Positions 39,504 to 51,900 of a DNA stretch of 64,000 nt are shown one piece after another (the first letter of the stretch is position 1; every line of letters starts with the position of its first letter). This DNA comes from Trebouxia sp. TZW2008. Taxonomy: Eukaryota; Chlorophyta; Trebouxiophyceae; Trebouxiales; Trebouxiaceae. The notes beneath the pieces are model-generated. The model saw only the letters and a list, made by a program, of their open reading frames with translations. It was not told where the DNA came from and did no database searches. The stretch covers positions 124,001 through 188,000 of the forward strand of contig BDIU01000386.1 in the NCBI GenBank assembly GCA_002118135.1, in the 5' to 3' direction. Made by a program: the position numbers and the translations under genes.

Positions 39504-39584
39504 CGCTGCCTGAAGGGTTCGAACCTTCGCGGGTTTCCCCATACACTTAGCAGGCATACTCCTTAACCACTCGGACAAAGCAGC
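39504..39584 (-). tRNA. tRNA-Ser(GCT)
   Basis: Read on the minus strand: acceptor GCTGCTT pairs with AGGCAGC, the D arm contains the AGTGGTTAAGG class II pattern, the anticodon stem is TATGC/GTGTA with loop CTGCTAA (anticodon GCT), a long variable arm follows (GGGGAAACCC), and the T arm is GAAGG/CCTTC with TTCGAAC. The long variable arm confirms a serine tRNA. No intron. Confidence 0.94.
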
Positions 39585-40177
39585 TGTGGATGCTAACGGT
39601 TCAATTTTTGTTATTTATATGAATGAGAGCCAGACAGGCTACAGTCAGGTGAGTTGAATACTGTTTGAAACAGTATCTGCAGCTGGCAAGCTTCAGGCAA
39701 GCAACAATTTTCTCCAGCACAGCTCCATATCTCAAGTCGATTAATATTGTTGGCATCAATTGCGTTTTGTGTACATTCAGCAAGCAAATTGGCGAGTGGG
39801 CGGCAGTTGCCTTGACATGGCATATACATCACGTCTAACTGCTGCGCAGCAGACAGCAATGCTGCAAGCTTGCAAGCAACAGACGCTGAAACTGCGTCAT
39901 CAGAATCTACATTGGCTGTTCAAAGCTCAAGATGTCTGTCATGGTCGACCCCTGCAGTCTTTGCATTCCTGGCAGCACCAACTGCAGCAAGCTACTATCT
40001 CTTTGCTCTACTTTGTTCAAAGCACCCTAACTAATCTAAAACATACAAAGCGCACTCAATTCCAACTCTGCTGCAACACAACAAACCATACACCTTATGC
40101 ATGCTACATGTACAGTCATTGCTTGCATTCAATATCTGCTGAATATCTTGCAAGTGGTGGCATGAAAGCACGCATGA
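39585..40177. other. intergenic region
   Basis: About 590 bp between tRNA-Ser and the 3' end of the L1-domain gene. A plus-strand open frame (39760-40185) is present, but it is Gln/Thr/Cys-rich without recognisable domains. I regard it as non-coding. Confidence 0.4.
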
Positions 40178-42168
40178 CTAGCTGATCTTGATGTTGCTGC
40201 TTTGCTCTGAGGGCAGTGTCTGGTAGATTGGAAGCGCAACAGAGTTGACACTCTTGAGATGCAATGCTTGGACATTCGACCATTTTTTTGAGACATGCTC
40301 CATTGCAGAGGTGACAGCAGCGAAAATATTGTCCATGCAATCTTCTGCTGTCATAGAGCTCTTTCCAATCCTGCAAACACATACAATCAGCCATGCTCAT
40401 GCTGATCCATGATTCCAAATAGTCTGTGAGCATAGTGGCACTACGTCTCAGGCAAGCGGAGGAAATTGCGTATGACATCCAGATTTGTCAGGTGCACTGC
40501 AGATCAGGCCCTGTGACAAACACTGACGCACATGCTCTGATCAACATGACCATCCTTTGATGCTATGCCGCAGATATGCAACTCAAACAGCACGACCCTA
40601 AGTGAGAAAGATGCCATGACTCAACATTGCTCACCCTGTTAATAGTGCATAGACGCTGGATGTCAAAGCCTGCCTAGCAAATGTTTGCAGCAAATAAATG
40701 AGCAAATGACAGCTACCATTCAACATGGCAACCTATTCACTTAGCGCCTCAATTGTGCAACTGAAACAACATGAGCTTGTACGCAAAACATGACATGAGT
40801 CAACACTGCTAATACTGTACCTGATGCTCAGGCAGTTGCCACCATTCTTGTTCAAGTAGGTACCGCTGAGAGCTTTCTGTATCTGTGCTGACCAGTCCTT
40901 GGTCTGCAGGTTCACAGGGATGGGCACCTTCTTCTTCTTAAAAAAGGATTTGCCTGAAGCATGAAGCATGAGAACAGGTCAGCAGGACATGTCTTCAACA
41001 CAGAGCATTGGGCACAGTGTTGAGTCTGTACAGTGCAAGCATTACGATTCGTATGCTGGGACAGTGTGAAAACAGGGTGCAATTGCCTGTGTCAATTTGT
41101 CCCATCAAAGTACAGACTCTACATACGACAGATGGAATGCTGAGACGCTGCTGGGGCAGAAATGGGCTGATGGGAGTGCCTCTGACCTTCAAGACAAGCA
41201 CGATGCAAAGGATGCCAGCAGCTGCACTCGCCAGACTTGTCAATGCGCACCATATGAACAGAAGGCAAGCAAGCCTCGCAATTCCTTGAGGGAGTACATG
41301 TGCACATCTTTGCAAATCTATGTGCAGCTCTGACCATACCTATGAGCTTTGGCAAAGAGGGGATGACTCTGTCGTCTGCCACAAACAGGTCATAGCTGTT
41401 ACAAAGCTGTCGCTTGGCCTCAAAGGGCTCATACTTGCCCTTCAACTTGGAAATGCCGATGACTTTGGCCACGCCAGCAACCTTCTGCTGCTTGACCCTT
41501 AGTTTTGCAGTTTTATGTCCCTCACCTATTGTAAACAGCACAAATCATTGTGTTTTTACACTACAGCCAAACATTGTTCTTGTTCTGCATGATGGCTAGC
41601 ATCAAGCAGCTGCAACGTTAAAACCAAACATAGTCCTTGTTGTGCATATGGCTGGCAAGCTGCAAGGTAGCAGTGCAGTCAGCGTGTTGTCAAAAGGCCT
41701 TCAGCATGGCGTAATTTGAAGGAGCACACTACCTTTGTGATCTTTGACAAATAGGCAGACTTCTGCATTTGCGGTATCGTATATGGGGTGAGGCAGTGGC
41801 CTACAGTCAATACATACAGACAGTCAATTGTTTCCTGCATTGCTTCTGCCAAGCTGGTACATGTGTCTTTCAGGACAGTATAGCATGTAGCATATGCATA
41901 GATGCTCACAGCAGAATAGGAGAGGGGTTCTTTGGTGGTTGTGGGGTCTTCTTCAGGGCTATGTTCTGCAGCAAAGCTAGAGCCTCAGCAAAGAAGAATT
42001 GGCAGTTTGAGGCTCGCGATGAACCGTGGTTCCTACCAGGTAGAGGAATTCGTCGTCTTCAAGCAGGTCCTTTGAGCCTGTTTTCTGTGACTCGACGTAC
42101 TTGAGCAAAGCGGCAACTGCTTTCTGTGTCTGCTCTCGCTTCAGCCCTGGTGTTTTGCTACTTGCCAT
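40178..42168 (-). CDS. ribosomal L1 domain-containing protein (RSL1D1/Utp30-like)
   Basis: Nucleolar protein with a ribosomal L1 fold, of the group that includes yeast Utp30 and human RSL1D1, which associate with pre-ribosomes. Six exons (42037-42168, 41910-41965, 41733-41800, 41340-41525, 40821-40953, 40178-40370) join in frame to 255 residues. Diagnostic blocks: the LPHPIYDTANAEVCLFVKD segment (exon 3), SYDLFVADDRVIPSLPKLIG (exon 4), the lysine-rich KSFFKKKKVPIPV (exon 5) and GNCLSIRIGKSSMTAEDCMDN (exons 5-6). The start MASSKTPGLKRE is the first ATG. It has only the L1 domain and lacks the long acidic/basic C-terminal tail of RSL1D1, so it is closer in size to Utp30. It is not the core ribosomal protein uL1, which lacks the KDHKG-type region. 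Confidence 0.88.
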
Positions 42169-42984
42169 CTACAGGAGAGCTGACCGTACACAGCCCACAC
42201 AGGGCTTGCAGGGCAAGTGTGCGCTGATCGCAGTCACTACAGGTCACCAGGCGCAAGTGGGTCGATCTTTAGCACGCGTTTGTCTCCTCTTCGGCTGCAA
42301 TATTCGTCAGTGAGAGCGTTGTTCGTGCGCGAAAGCCGCTGGGAGAACCGGGCGCTGTCAGTGTGAGCCTGGCATCGAGCGTGCAGTGCGGCCGGGCATG
42401 TAACGCCTGCTGTCAAGTCAATTGTGAGTCATCAGCAGGGCCGGATCACTAAACTATCGAAAGCTGAGCCTGTGATTCGCAAATCGCATGCATGCCCCAG
42501 TGCATGCCCGCAGTGCTGCAAGCTCTTGAGCTTTCCACGTCCAGTGCATGACCATCCTTGACTTGTTGCAGAATTATCACTGTAACAGCTGCCAGTGGCT
42601 GCAGGCCTGGGTCTAAGAAGTGTTGGCCACAGATGACATCATCTGCCTAAGCATTGTTATTGCAAATGGAACCATGTCTGAATCTTCATAAGTTGATCAT
42701 GTCCGCTGACTGAGTCTGCCTTTTCTACCTCTCCAATGCCAACAGACGCATGGTCTGGATACAGACATTTGACATGCCATTGATTACAAAACGCCTGCTG
42801 CAGCTGAATTTGCTGATGATAGGCTTGTCTATTTGACTAGGTTGTTACACACATGGCAACTTGGTATCTTGTGTGATAACAGTGACAGGGGGTCAGCAAA
42901 TAGCAAAGGCTCATTGAAGCAGAAAAGCCCAGCTGCAAACACTTGCAGAGGTCTGTTGCACTTGCGCGAAACCAGCACTCTGCT
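42169..42984. other. intergenic region between the L1-domain gene and PF6
   Basis: 816 bp holding the promoter of the L1-domain gene (right of 42168) and the 3' UTR of the PF6-like gene, including a TGTAA motif at 42845-42849. No further gene seen. Confidence 0.45.
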
Positions 42985-45900
42985 TTATCTGGAACCAATG
43001 CGGGACTGTTTGGTTGCATCAGGTGTGAACATGGAATCCTGAGTTTCCAAGGGCACATCATCTGGCTGAACCTTAGCAGATACTGTGATGCTCAACACAT
43101 TTACCTCTGAGCTGACATGCAATTCTGTCTGAAAGTCACCCACTTCTGTTGCTGTGAGGCTGACTTTGATGTCTGTTTCCATGCCTGCAGCTAAAGGCCC
43201 GGGGGCATATGATGCTTGCAATGGGCCTTTTGGCTTGTGAACAGTAAAGCGCGCACGCTCAAGGGACACGTTGGTCAAGCGAACACGCTGATGCGCCACC
43301 TGCAAGGCAATCAAGCAAGTGACTTGTCATGCCGGCATGGTTGCTTGCGCTGAGACAAGAACACAACTGCTTGCTGAACATTGGTAGCCTTCATGTAACA
43401 GCTGCAACCCCTTGTATGTTTGAGCATGTTGAACAGGTTTTGCGTCCTTGATCGTACAAGCACTTACTTGACCAAGTCTGACCAGACCAAAATCCAGGTG
43501 CCCGGGTCTTAGCACAAATTGCTTTGTGGACTTGCCCCTCATACGCGTCAGGTTGGCCGAGGAGGTATGGGTCAAGTTGAACGAACCCTCATTCGCCGCC
43601 AGATAAGCTGCGTTCAGAACGGTCACAGCCTCGCTGGGTAGCGGCTCCGCCGGCCTGCACCAACATACCTGTGTCTTAGAGTACCTTGTACACACAAATC
43701 GCCTGCTTTCTGCGATGCGCAACTACAACGGAGGTATATACTGCTGATTTGGCCCGCTTGGCACAAGCCACCCTTCCCGGTTTCATTGCCGGCACACCCC
43801 AAGGCTTGGTCTCCCAAGCATGCGGGCCGGAGTAGCTCAGTTGGTAGAGCGCAAGGCTCTTAACCTTGTGGTCAAGGGTTCGAGCCCCTTCTTCGGTGGT
43901 ATCAATTTTGCTCTTGTGATTATGTCCATGCCAAGACATATTGCATGACCCAACGTAGGCGGTATCAATTTTGCTCTTGTGATTATGTCCATGCTAAGAC
44001 ATATTGCATGACCCAACGTACAACAAATCAAGCATGCATGCCAAGCAGCCTATGACTGTCAACACCCTGGTGACTTATAGCATACATTTGTCAGGCAACC
44101 ATGAGGCACCAAGTACATTGTTTTGCTGATGGAAAGCGTCATGCATATGACATGTACACCTGCCCACTTCAACCATACCTTGGTAACACGAGGCTAGACC
44201 ATTGATCACTAGCAGGGCATACTTTTGATACGCAAAGAGACTGCTGGTGGCACATGCTGAGTGCTAAGACGAATGCACTTGCCTTGGTTTGCCGTAGACG
44301 TCCCTGATGACAGCATGTCCAGTGGCAGCTGCTGATGTGGCACCCAGCGAGCTCCTGACGTGAGGTGACAGAGGTGGAAGGGCGTCACTACCAGATGTGC
44401 CTGCCACCATGACCACCTGAACACAGCAAAAGCTCAGTACATCACGTAGCTGACTGGGCACCGCTGCTGCTGCTGATGCTGCCGCTGCTGCTTGCGGTGC
44501 TGGTGAAAAACAAAAGCAGTTGCAAAAGAGCCAAGGCATCAATGCCCAAACAATGTGATCTGTTTCACAAGCAGAGACAATGTCCACCAGCCAATACATC
44601 ATGACTTGGCATACTGAATTAAGCTTTGACAGTTAAGTCATGCATAACTGCGCATACCTGAGGTGCTACTGACGGCTCATCAGATGTAGGGCTTGGCCCC
44701 GGCCTAGGCTCAGTCAGCCCCTCAGGGTGAATCCCACTGACATCCACCCGCCTGGCGGGATGCCGCCTGTCCCCTTGACCCACCTGGGATCCTGCCAAGC
44801 GGCACACACATGGAAATCAGCCATTTGTCTACAGCAGGCTGCTTTCTCTTCTCACATTGGTTTTCATCAGGATGCCTTGCGATGTAGGCTTGACAAGCCC
44901 CAAATAGTCTGAAGCGGTGTGTTGTTGTATCAAACATCATGATTGCTGGAGAATGCTGACTGAAAGTGCTATTCAAACTGGTACAACCTCATCAATGCTG
45001 CCTGGACATAGCATCACTGCATACTACGCACTGCAGCAACATTTGTGGGACTCTGATCATGCAAGTACAGCAAGCTTGTTGAACGCATAACGTCAACTCG
45101 GTGGTCAGGACAGACTTGCAGTGTACAGTGACTTCTCTTTGTAAAGTCTGCTTTGGATCCCAAGAACAATGTTCTTCAATTGCTTGGCTCCGCTCAGAGG
45201 TGCTACTGCAGTCGGAATGCAGTGATTGGTCACCAACAGCATGGTTCTTGTATCAAAATTGTCCTTATGTTGAGTGTCCTTACAGTGAGGAATTACTGTA
45301 CCCACCTTGGGGTGGGGCTTGGGTCATCTGGTCACCGGCCTTCAAGCCTTCCTCAGCCTGCCAGTAGGCCAGCACTGTGCCTTTGCTGGGCTTGCGCACT
45401 GTGTGGTCAAACGGCCCTACCTGCATCAGAAACAGAAGCCATTTGCACTGAGCATGGTGTACTCTAGCATACAGTGTAGGGATTGTGCATTTGAAACAAT
45501 GTCAGCACGTGTCTGCAGGATGCTAGATACTAGGTTGCCTAAGGTCATGTTGTTGGTTCAAGTCAAGGGATCAAATCCTCCAGGTCATCCAAGGAAGATC
45601 TGGAATGACATTGTTTTGTCTGACTTTCAACAGTTGAACATCAGGCGTCCATATCGCGATGCTGAAGACAAGCCTGCCTGGCGAGATAGGGCTTGTGCCG
45701 CACATGCCTAGCAGTATATGCTGGAACATGTAATTATTGCTATTATTATTTTTAGCACGTGGGCAGATCAAGACAGAAAGCTGGAAAAAGGCAGGGTAAA
45801 AAAGCAGCCAGCACCTTGACCTCAAGCAAGTACATCATGTCGTACGCGAAGGATCCTTTTTCCAGTCAGGAAACCTCCCTTTGGGCCAGCTGCTATGGCC

Positions 45901-48900
45901 CAAAAGTAGCTTGCAATAAGCATCTTGATACCTGTGTTCATGTGGTCATTGTGATCACTTCCGCTGTGATGGTAGCAAATCCTGACACGCTGCAGTGCCA
46001 ATACATGGTCAGGTTGCTGTACCTTGGCAGGCCACGGCTTCTTTTCCTTGATTGGGGCTAGAGGCTTTTGGCCCTCATCAACACTGACTGGGCCAGACGT
46101 CAGCTGGGCAGCTGCCTGAGCAGTTGTGTCCTGGTGCTCAGTACGCAGCTTCTGAAGCCGAGCACTGAGCTCTGCTGCTGTACGCCGATCATCATGACCA
46201 CGTGACTCGTGCACCGCTGCATACTTGGCTTGTTGCACTTGAGCCTGCTTCTTCTGCACGATCACATTGCAGAGCCTTCACACGAATTGGACCTGTTTTG
46301 GCAATGGCTTTGCTGACAAGCTATTATGAGTTATGAATCATATGTTGAGCAGCTCTACAGAGGCACCACTGCAAAGCTGGTCTGCTGCGTATCAGCCTAC
46401 AGCCGTTGCTCTCTACTTAATCTGAAGAACTGCCTTGCAGTGATGCATGTTTATATCAGTACTGTTTTGCCAGAGTCATGGGCTTGGCGATGGTGAAGTC
46501 TCATGCAACAAAGCCAACAGCCTGCTTGCAAACAGCAAGCAACATGCAGGCAGCAGAGACAAAGATTGTTCTGTTGCTGCAGAGCTCAAGACAATGCAAG
46601 GCAAGCCTTGAACAATATCAAGTGACAAGAAATGCTGTGTCCTGATTGCCTTGCAGGCCACTGCTAAAGCAGCAATCCCCAAGATAGCCGTTTCATAAGG
46701 CTCTGTGAGTTGGACTCATGAGATAGGTTTGGCTTGCTTGCCATGGCCTCAGGCAGCCAAACGTTAGTGTACGCTGACCTGCCAGATGCTGAAGGTCTTT
46801 AGAGCGGCATTGATGTGAGTCAGAGTCTCTGGCGTGAAGGCAGCAAACTGGGTGACCTGCCGGAAGCTGTACACCTCCTCCACCGGAGCAGGCCTGCATC
46901 CCACATATGCAAAACTTTCAACAGCCAGCACAATGGGAAATTGGCTTGTGGTTACAGCAGGTTTGTGATTACATGCAAAGAATATGTGAAAGACCTTTGT
47001 CACACACTCCTGAAGCTAAACCTTCTGTTGAAAAGAACCAAGGCAGGTGATGTCCCTGTGTGTAAACAGATGCATATCATGTGCGTTGCTGAAGCAAAGT
47101 CAACAAGGCCAACCCACTGAGCTGCACCCAGCACACCAGGTGCATTGCACACAATGCAGGGGCTGCTGCTTGGTCACAAGCGGTAAGTCAAGCCGCGCAC
47201 TGAGTGCAGCACCACGCAATCAACATGCATGTTTGAGAAAGCAACAAAGTCGAGACAGGGATGATGTCATGCAGCAGCGCGCACCTCTGGTCAAAAGGCT
47301 GGAAGGAAGCAATCCTGGGCATCACCAGCGTCTGGTCAGCTGCAGCAATGTTGACCTGCGACAGCACAGTGTTGATGGGCTGCCCTGAGGAAACACTAAT
47401 TTGTAGCTTCAAGTCACCTTACCAAACCATCTGCAGGCTTTTGCCGTGCGCTTGCAACCATTCTGAGACATGTTGATCACTGAAGTATGCTGCAATAAGT
47501 GTACCCTGCAACTTGTCTGCATTGATTGTGTGTCAGCTGAAAGCCCAAGTACCATTGTCATTGGCATTCTACAGGGCGTGTGCAAGCAAAGATAGCAGGG
47601 AGGGGTGCTCAAGTTGAAAGTGCAATGTTCTTGGACCCGGATGAATGTACGACAGTGGGAAGTCACCTTGGAAGGTGGATGTAGCGCCGGAAGGGCTCCA
47701 GGGGGGGTTGCAGGCCTCACTACTGCTATTTCAGCAGGGGGTAGAGGGGGGACCCCAGGACCCCTCAGCTCATGCCTGGTCAGAAAGGTGAGGGAGCGAG
47801 TGCCCGGCTCAGGAGCATTATGAACCTCACTGTCTGTGACTCGACAGGCACCGTTTCTTGCCTACATGCACAGAAATCTAGTCAATGAAATGTGTCTGCT
47901 GCTTGAGGCTATGGTCAGGTAGAAAGGCGAGGGAGCGAGTGCCATGCTCAGGAGCATTGTGAGCCTCACTGTTTGTCAACCAACAGGCACAGTTCCTGGC
48001 CTGCAGGTACAGAAGGTGGACCAGTCCAACATCTGTCATGCTCATGACTGTGAATGGTCAGAAAGGTGAGGGAGCCAGTGCCCAGCTCAGGAGCATTGTG
48101 CACCTCACTGTCTACCACTCAACAGGCACTGTTTCTGGCCTGCATGCGCACACGGCAGTCCATTGAAGGGCACCTTTAAGACATCATCATGTATCCCTGG
48201 TTGGGTGCTTCCAGGCGACAGCAAGCATGTGTGCATCCTGCCTGTCCAGAGGTAAAGTGATGCTGCTTGCATGTGGACTACTGATCAGCCAGCTTGCACC
48301 TGCCACGATGGTCTAGCAGCCCCACTTACAAGATTGCTGCATGAGCTCCCCAAGGCATGGACATCTGTAACCCAGAGTTCTGTGATAGTGCTGTATACCA
48401 CAGATGTCTCCGCTTTAAAGAAAGCAGAAGTCTGTACTAGTGAAGAAACAAGACAAGTGCAGGCGCAGTAGCTTCAAGCATAGCCATTCTGTCCTTCACA
48501 TCCATGCTATGCAAGTATGCAGGTTGCATCTGGCAAAGGCAGCAGCAGTCAAACATCTCCATAATCTCCTATCTTAATCATCTCAGAACTCCCGACCGCA
48601 AGTCACATATTGATTGGAGTCCGAGCGTCACCTGTCTCTCAGCATAAGCCAGGAAGAGGTCGCTGTCCAGCGTTTCATACCCACTACCGTCCTCAAACAC
48701 CACAAACAGCCTAGGCCGCATGCTAGCTGCTGCTGCAGTTGACTGCTCCTCTTCTTCAGCTGTGCTGGGTGCATGCCAGCCTGATAGCTCCTGTCTGGCT
48801 GAGAAGGCCATGTGGGACCCTGGGGGGGTGCCAGGGGGGTCCTGCTGGGCTATGGCCCCAACAGCTAGATCACATACAAACCTGCAATGCGGGGTTCAGC

Positions 48901-51900
48901 TCGGCTCAACTAAACTGGTTTGACAAGTTGATGCAATTGGATCCATGCAATCTGGCACATAGCAGGTCAGATATTCAACAGCAAGACACAAAGAAGGCTG
49001 TCATATTATACAATGGTAGCAGACTTGATCTGCGATGCAGTCTCATGTGACGCATGCAGTTTGGCATGGCACAGGCTGCCTCCTCCTTGGACTCTTGAGG
49101 GTCGGGCGCAGAAAAAGCTTACCAGCCAGGAGCAGCCGCAGCTATGAGGCGTGCAAGTCCCAAGGGGTCCTCTGGAGCTTGGGCTTGTAAGGGCGTGGGG
49201 GCCTGGGGGGGCGGCGGTGGGGGTGGTGCTGGCTGCAGACATGCATACACAGTCAATAACCAGCATCATGCGCACGCAGCAATTTGGATATGATCTGCTG
49301 TGAGGCACAAATGGCCATGTACAACAATGCGGGAAGACTGCATGATGCCCTGTGGACTCGTTGCTTAGGGCATTACAGTATCATCATCTATTGTGTAACA
49401 AGAAGAGCGACTGTTGTGATAGTTCACGGTAATAGTTGCTGAGCAAATATGCATCTGATTGTTGCAATCAGACTTGAAAACGGCATCTTTGGCAGAACGC
49501 TGGCCATGTTAGATCTCAAGACAATTATCTAATGTCAAGGTAGCTGCGCCAAGGTAGCTGCGCCAAAAGTGTAGCTGGCCTGTCCTTGCATGCAATGAGC
49601 ACAAGGCAATGTTGCCCAAGCCTACCTCATCCTTGGCTTTGCCCTTCTTCTTCTTCTTTTCAGCTTCCCAAGCGGCTGCCGCCTCTGCCATTTTAGCATC
49701 ATACTCAGCCATGTCTTTGACATGTTGCTCAGCAGCAGCAGCGTTCTGCACATCCAGCTCCTGCAGTACATCACATTTTGTCTTACAAACTATGCAAAGG
49801 GCTTGCAAACCAATTCATGGCTGCCAGTTCACAGCTCTGAATCTGCATTAGCTGCAATGTACTTGTGCTTTTCTCAATTTGAGTTGCAATCAATGGCACT
49901 CATGAACTTCTAGATTGGCCAAAGCATCATCTGCAACAACTTCACAACATCAGTTCAAGCAATAGCATTGATGAGAAGCAAAGAAGCAGTTAGCAACAGT
50001 GTAACATAAGTATTGCAATCCAAAACTGAGTGTCAGTGCAGTCATGTACAGGCAGGGCAACACCAAGTTCAGCACCTACAACAATTTCCAAGAAGTCGAC
50101 GTGGCAGCTTCACCTTTTGTGCCTCAGCCATGAGCTTCTGCACTTCAGCAGCCTTGGCACTGCTGGCAGTGGCCACCGCCGCCCTCAGCTGGCTCACTCT
50201 CTTGGCCGAGTCACCACTGCTGAGCTCTGAGTTGTGGAAGGCTGCCACATTGCTGGAGTATACCAGCTGCAGGGTCTGTTGCACATCAACTTGAATGCTG
50301 CTGTCTGAGCTGTTCCACTGCATCCTCAGGCCTGCAAGCAGGTCACACAAACAGTAACTCAGTCAGGGACTGTGATTTACACCCTCAAGCACACAAGCAA
50401 GTGGCTGCCTCTGTGTAACAACAACAGCTCAGACTGTGTTCATGCCGAACATCAAGGACCACAAACGGCATGGAAAGAGCTTTGCCAGAGCAAGCCTGGC
50501 AGTCTTTTGAAGAGCCTTGATGCTTGGCATGACTCACTAGTGACCCACATGGCAGCAGTTCCACAGTAACCCTATGGGCAAGCCTGCAGACTTCACCAGA
50601 ACGCCAACAAAAGCGCATCAAATCAAATGCTTGACTTGCCGTTTTTCATCTGGCCTGGGCTCATTAGCAATCCCTGAAGCATCTTTCCTGTCAAGTGACA
50701 AGCTGGCAGACTCCTAAAGAAAACAATACAAAGCAGGTAAAATATTTGCATGGTGTGGCATTCATCACCTGGCATGGGTTGAACAGCAACCACAGAAGCA
50801 TCTTTTCTGACATTTGGCAAGCCCGCAGACTCCACCAAGAAACCCCCAGAAGCATAGCTGGTCACCCGGGTGCCATCACTGTCTTGCACAACCCTGTCTC
50901 CAGAGATATAGTTGATGACCATGAGTAAGTCGCTCCGCGCTGTGACCACTGCTGCTGTGTCTGGGTCAGTGGAAGAAGAGGTGCTCAAAGGCTGGATGGG
51001 CTGGGGACCCTTAGGGGGTGGTGGGGGTGCCTCAGGGGCTGCCTGCACACTGAGTGAACTTTGGCAGAGTTCACTCGTTTGTTGAGCCAATCATACCATA
51101 CGGATGCAGCATGCTACACTCACCATCAGATCAAACACCACAAACATCACGTATGTAGAAAACATCACAGATACAAAGCTCACACAAGCTGAAGCCATGG
51201 ATGGCAGCAACAGACAAACGAAAGGTGAAACGAGCCTGGCAAGAGAAGAATGGCACCAAATAGTAAAGCATGTGCATGTGGAATACCATGACAGTGACGA
51301 TGGTAATTGCCAGCAGCTCAACACAGGGTGAACATGTTGACACCATCACAGCAATTGATCACCGTCATGAGGTTGGGTCTGGGGTGGGGCAAGATTGGGG
51401 TGTCAGCAGGGTGACAAGTACCTGAGCTTCAGGAGGTGCCACTTCTGGCTCAGCCGCCACAGCTTTACCAGGCTTGCCTGCTGCTGCTGGAGCCGCCTTC
51501 TTGCCTGGTGGTGGCGTGGATGTCGCCGCACGCTTAGCATCTGCGGCCTGCGACAAAATACAGCAGTGGATTCAGGCAATATATGAGCCACTTTTTTTGT
51601 GGCGCTGCTTCTGTCTGAGATTTGCAGATGGTACTGGTCACAAATATGGAAGATATAGCACTGAAAAACAACACAAGCCAAAAACAGATGGCAAGCAAGG
51701 TGGACAGTCTTTGTCGCCACAGTCAGGCTGCTGTGGCTACTGACAATGTCTTTTTTGAATTGCTAGACTCAGCTGCAGATACCAGCTATCTTGCAGGACG
51801 GTCATCATCTTGAAAAACAGCAACAGCGTAGCAACAGCGGGATGAAAACTTGTGCAGGAACACCTACTAGGCTTTGCTACATTGCAGTCTTGATCAAGCA

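Noticed and set aside
39760..40185. 141-codon plus-strand ORF downstream of the L1-domain gene
   Set aside because: No domain, biased composition, overlaps the 3' end of a well-supported gene on the other strand.
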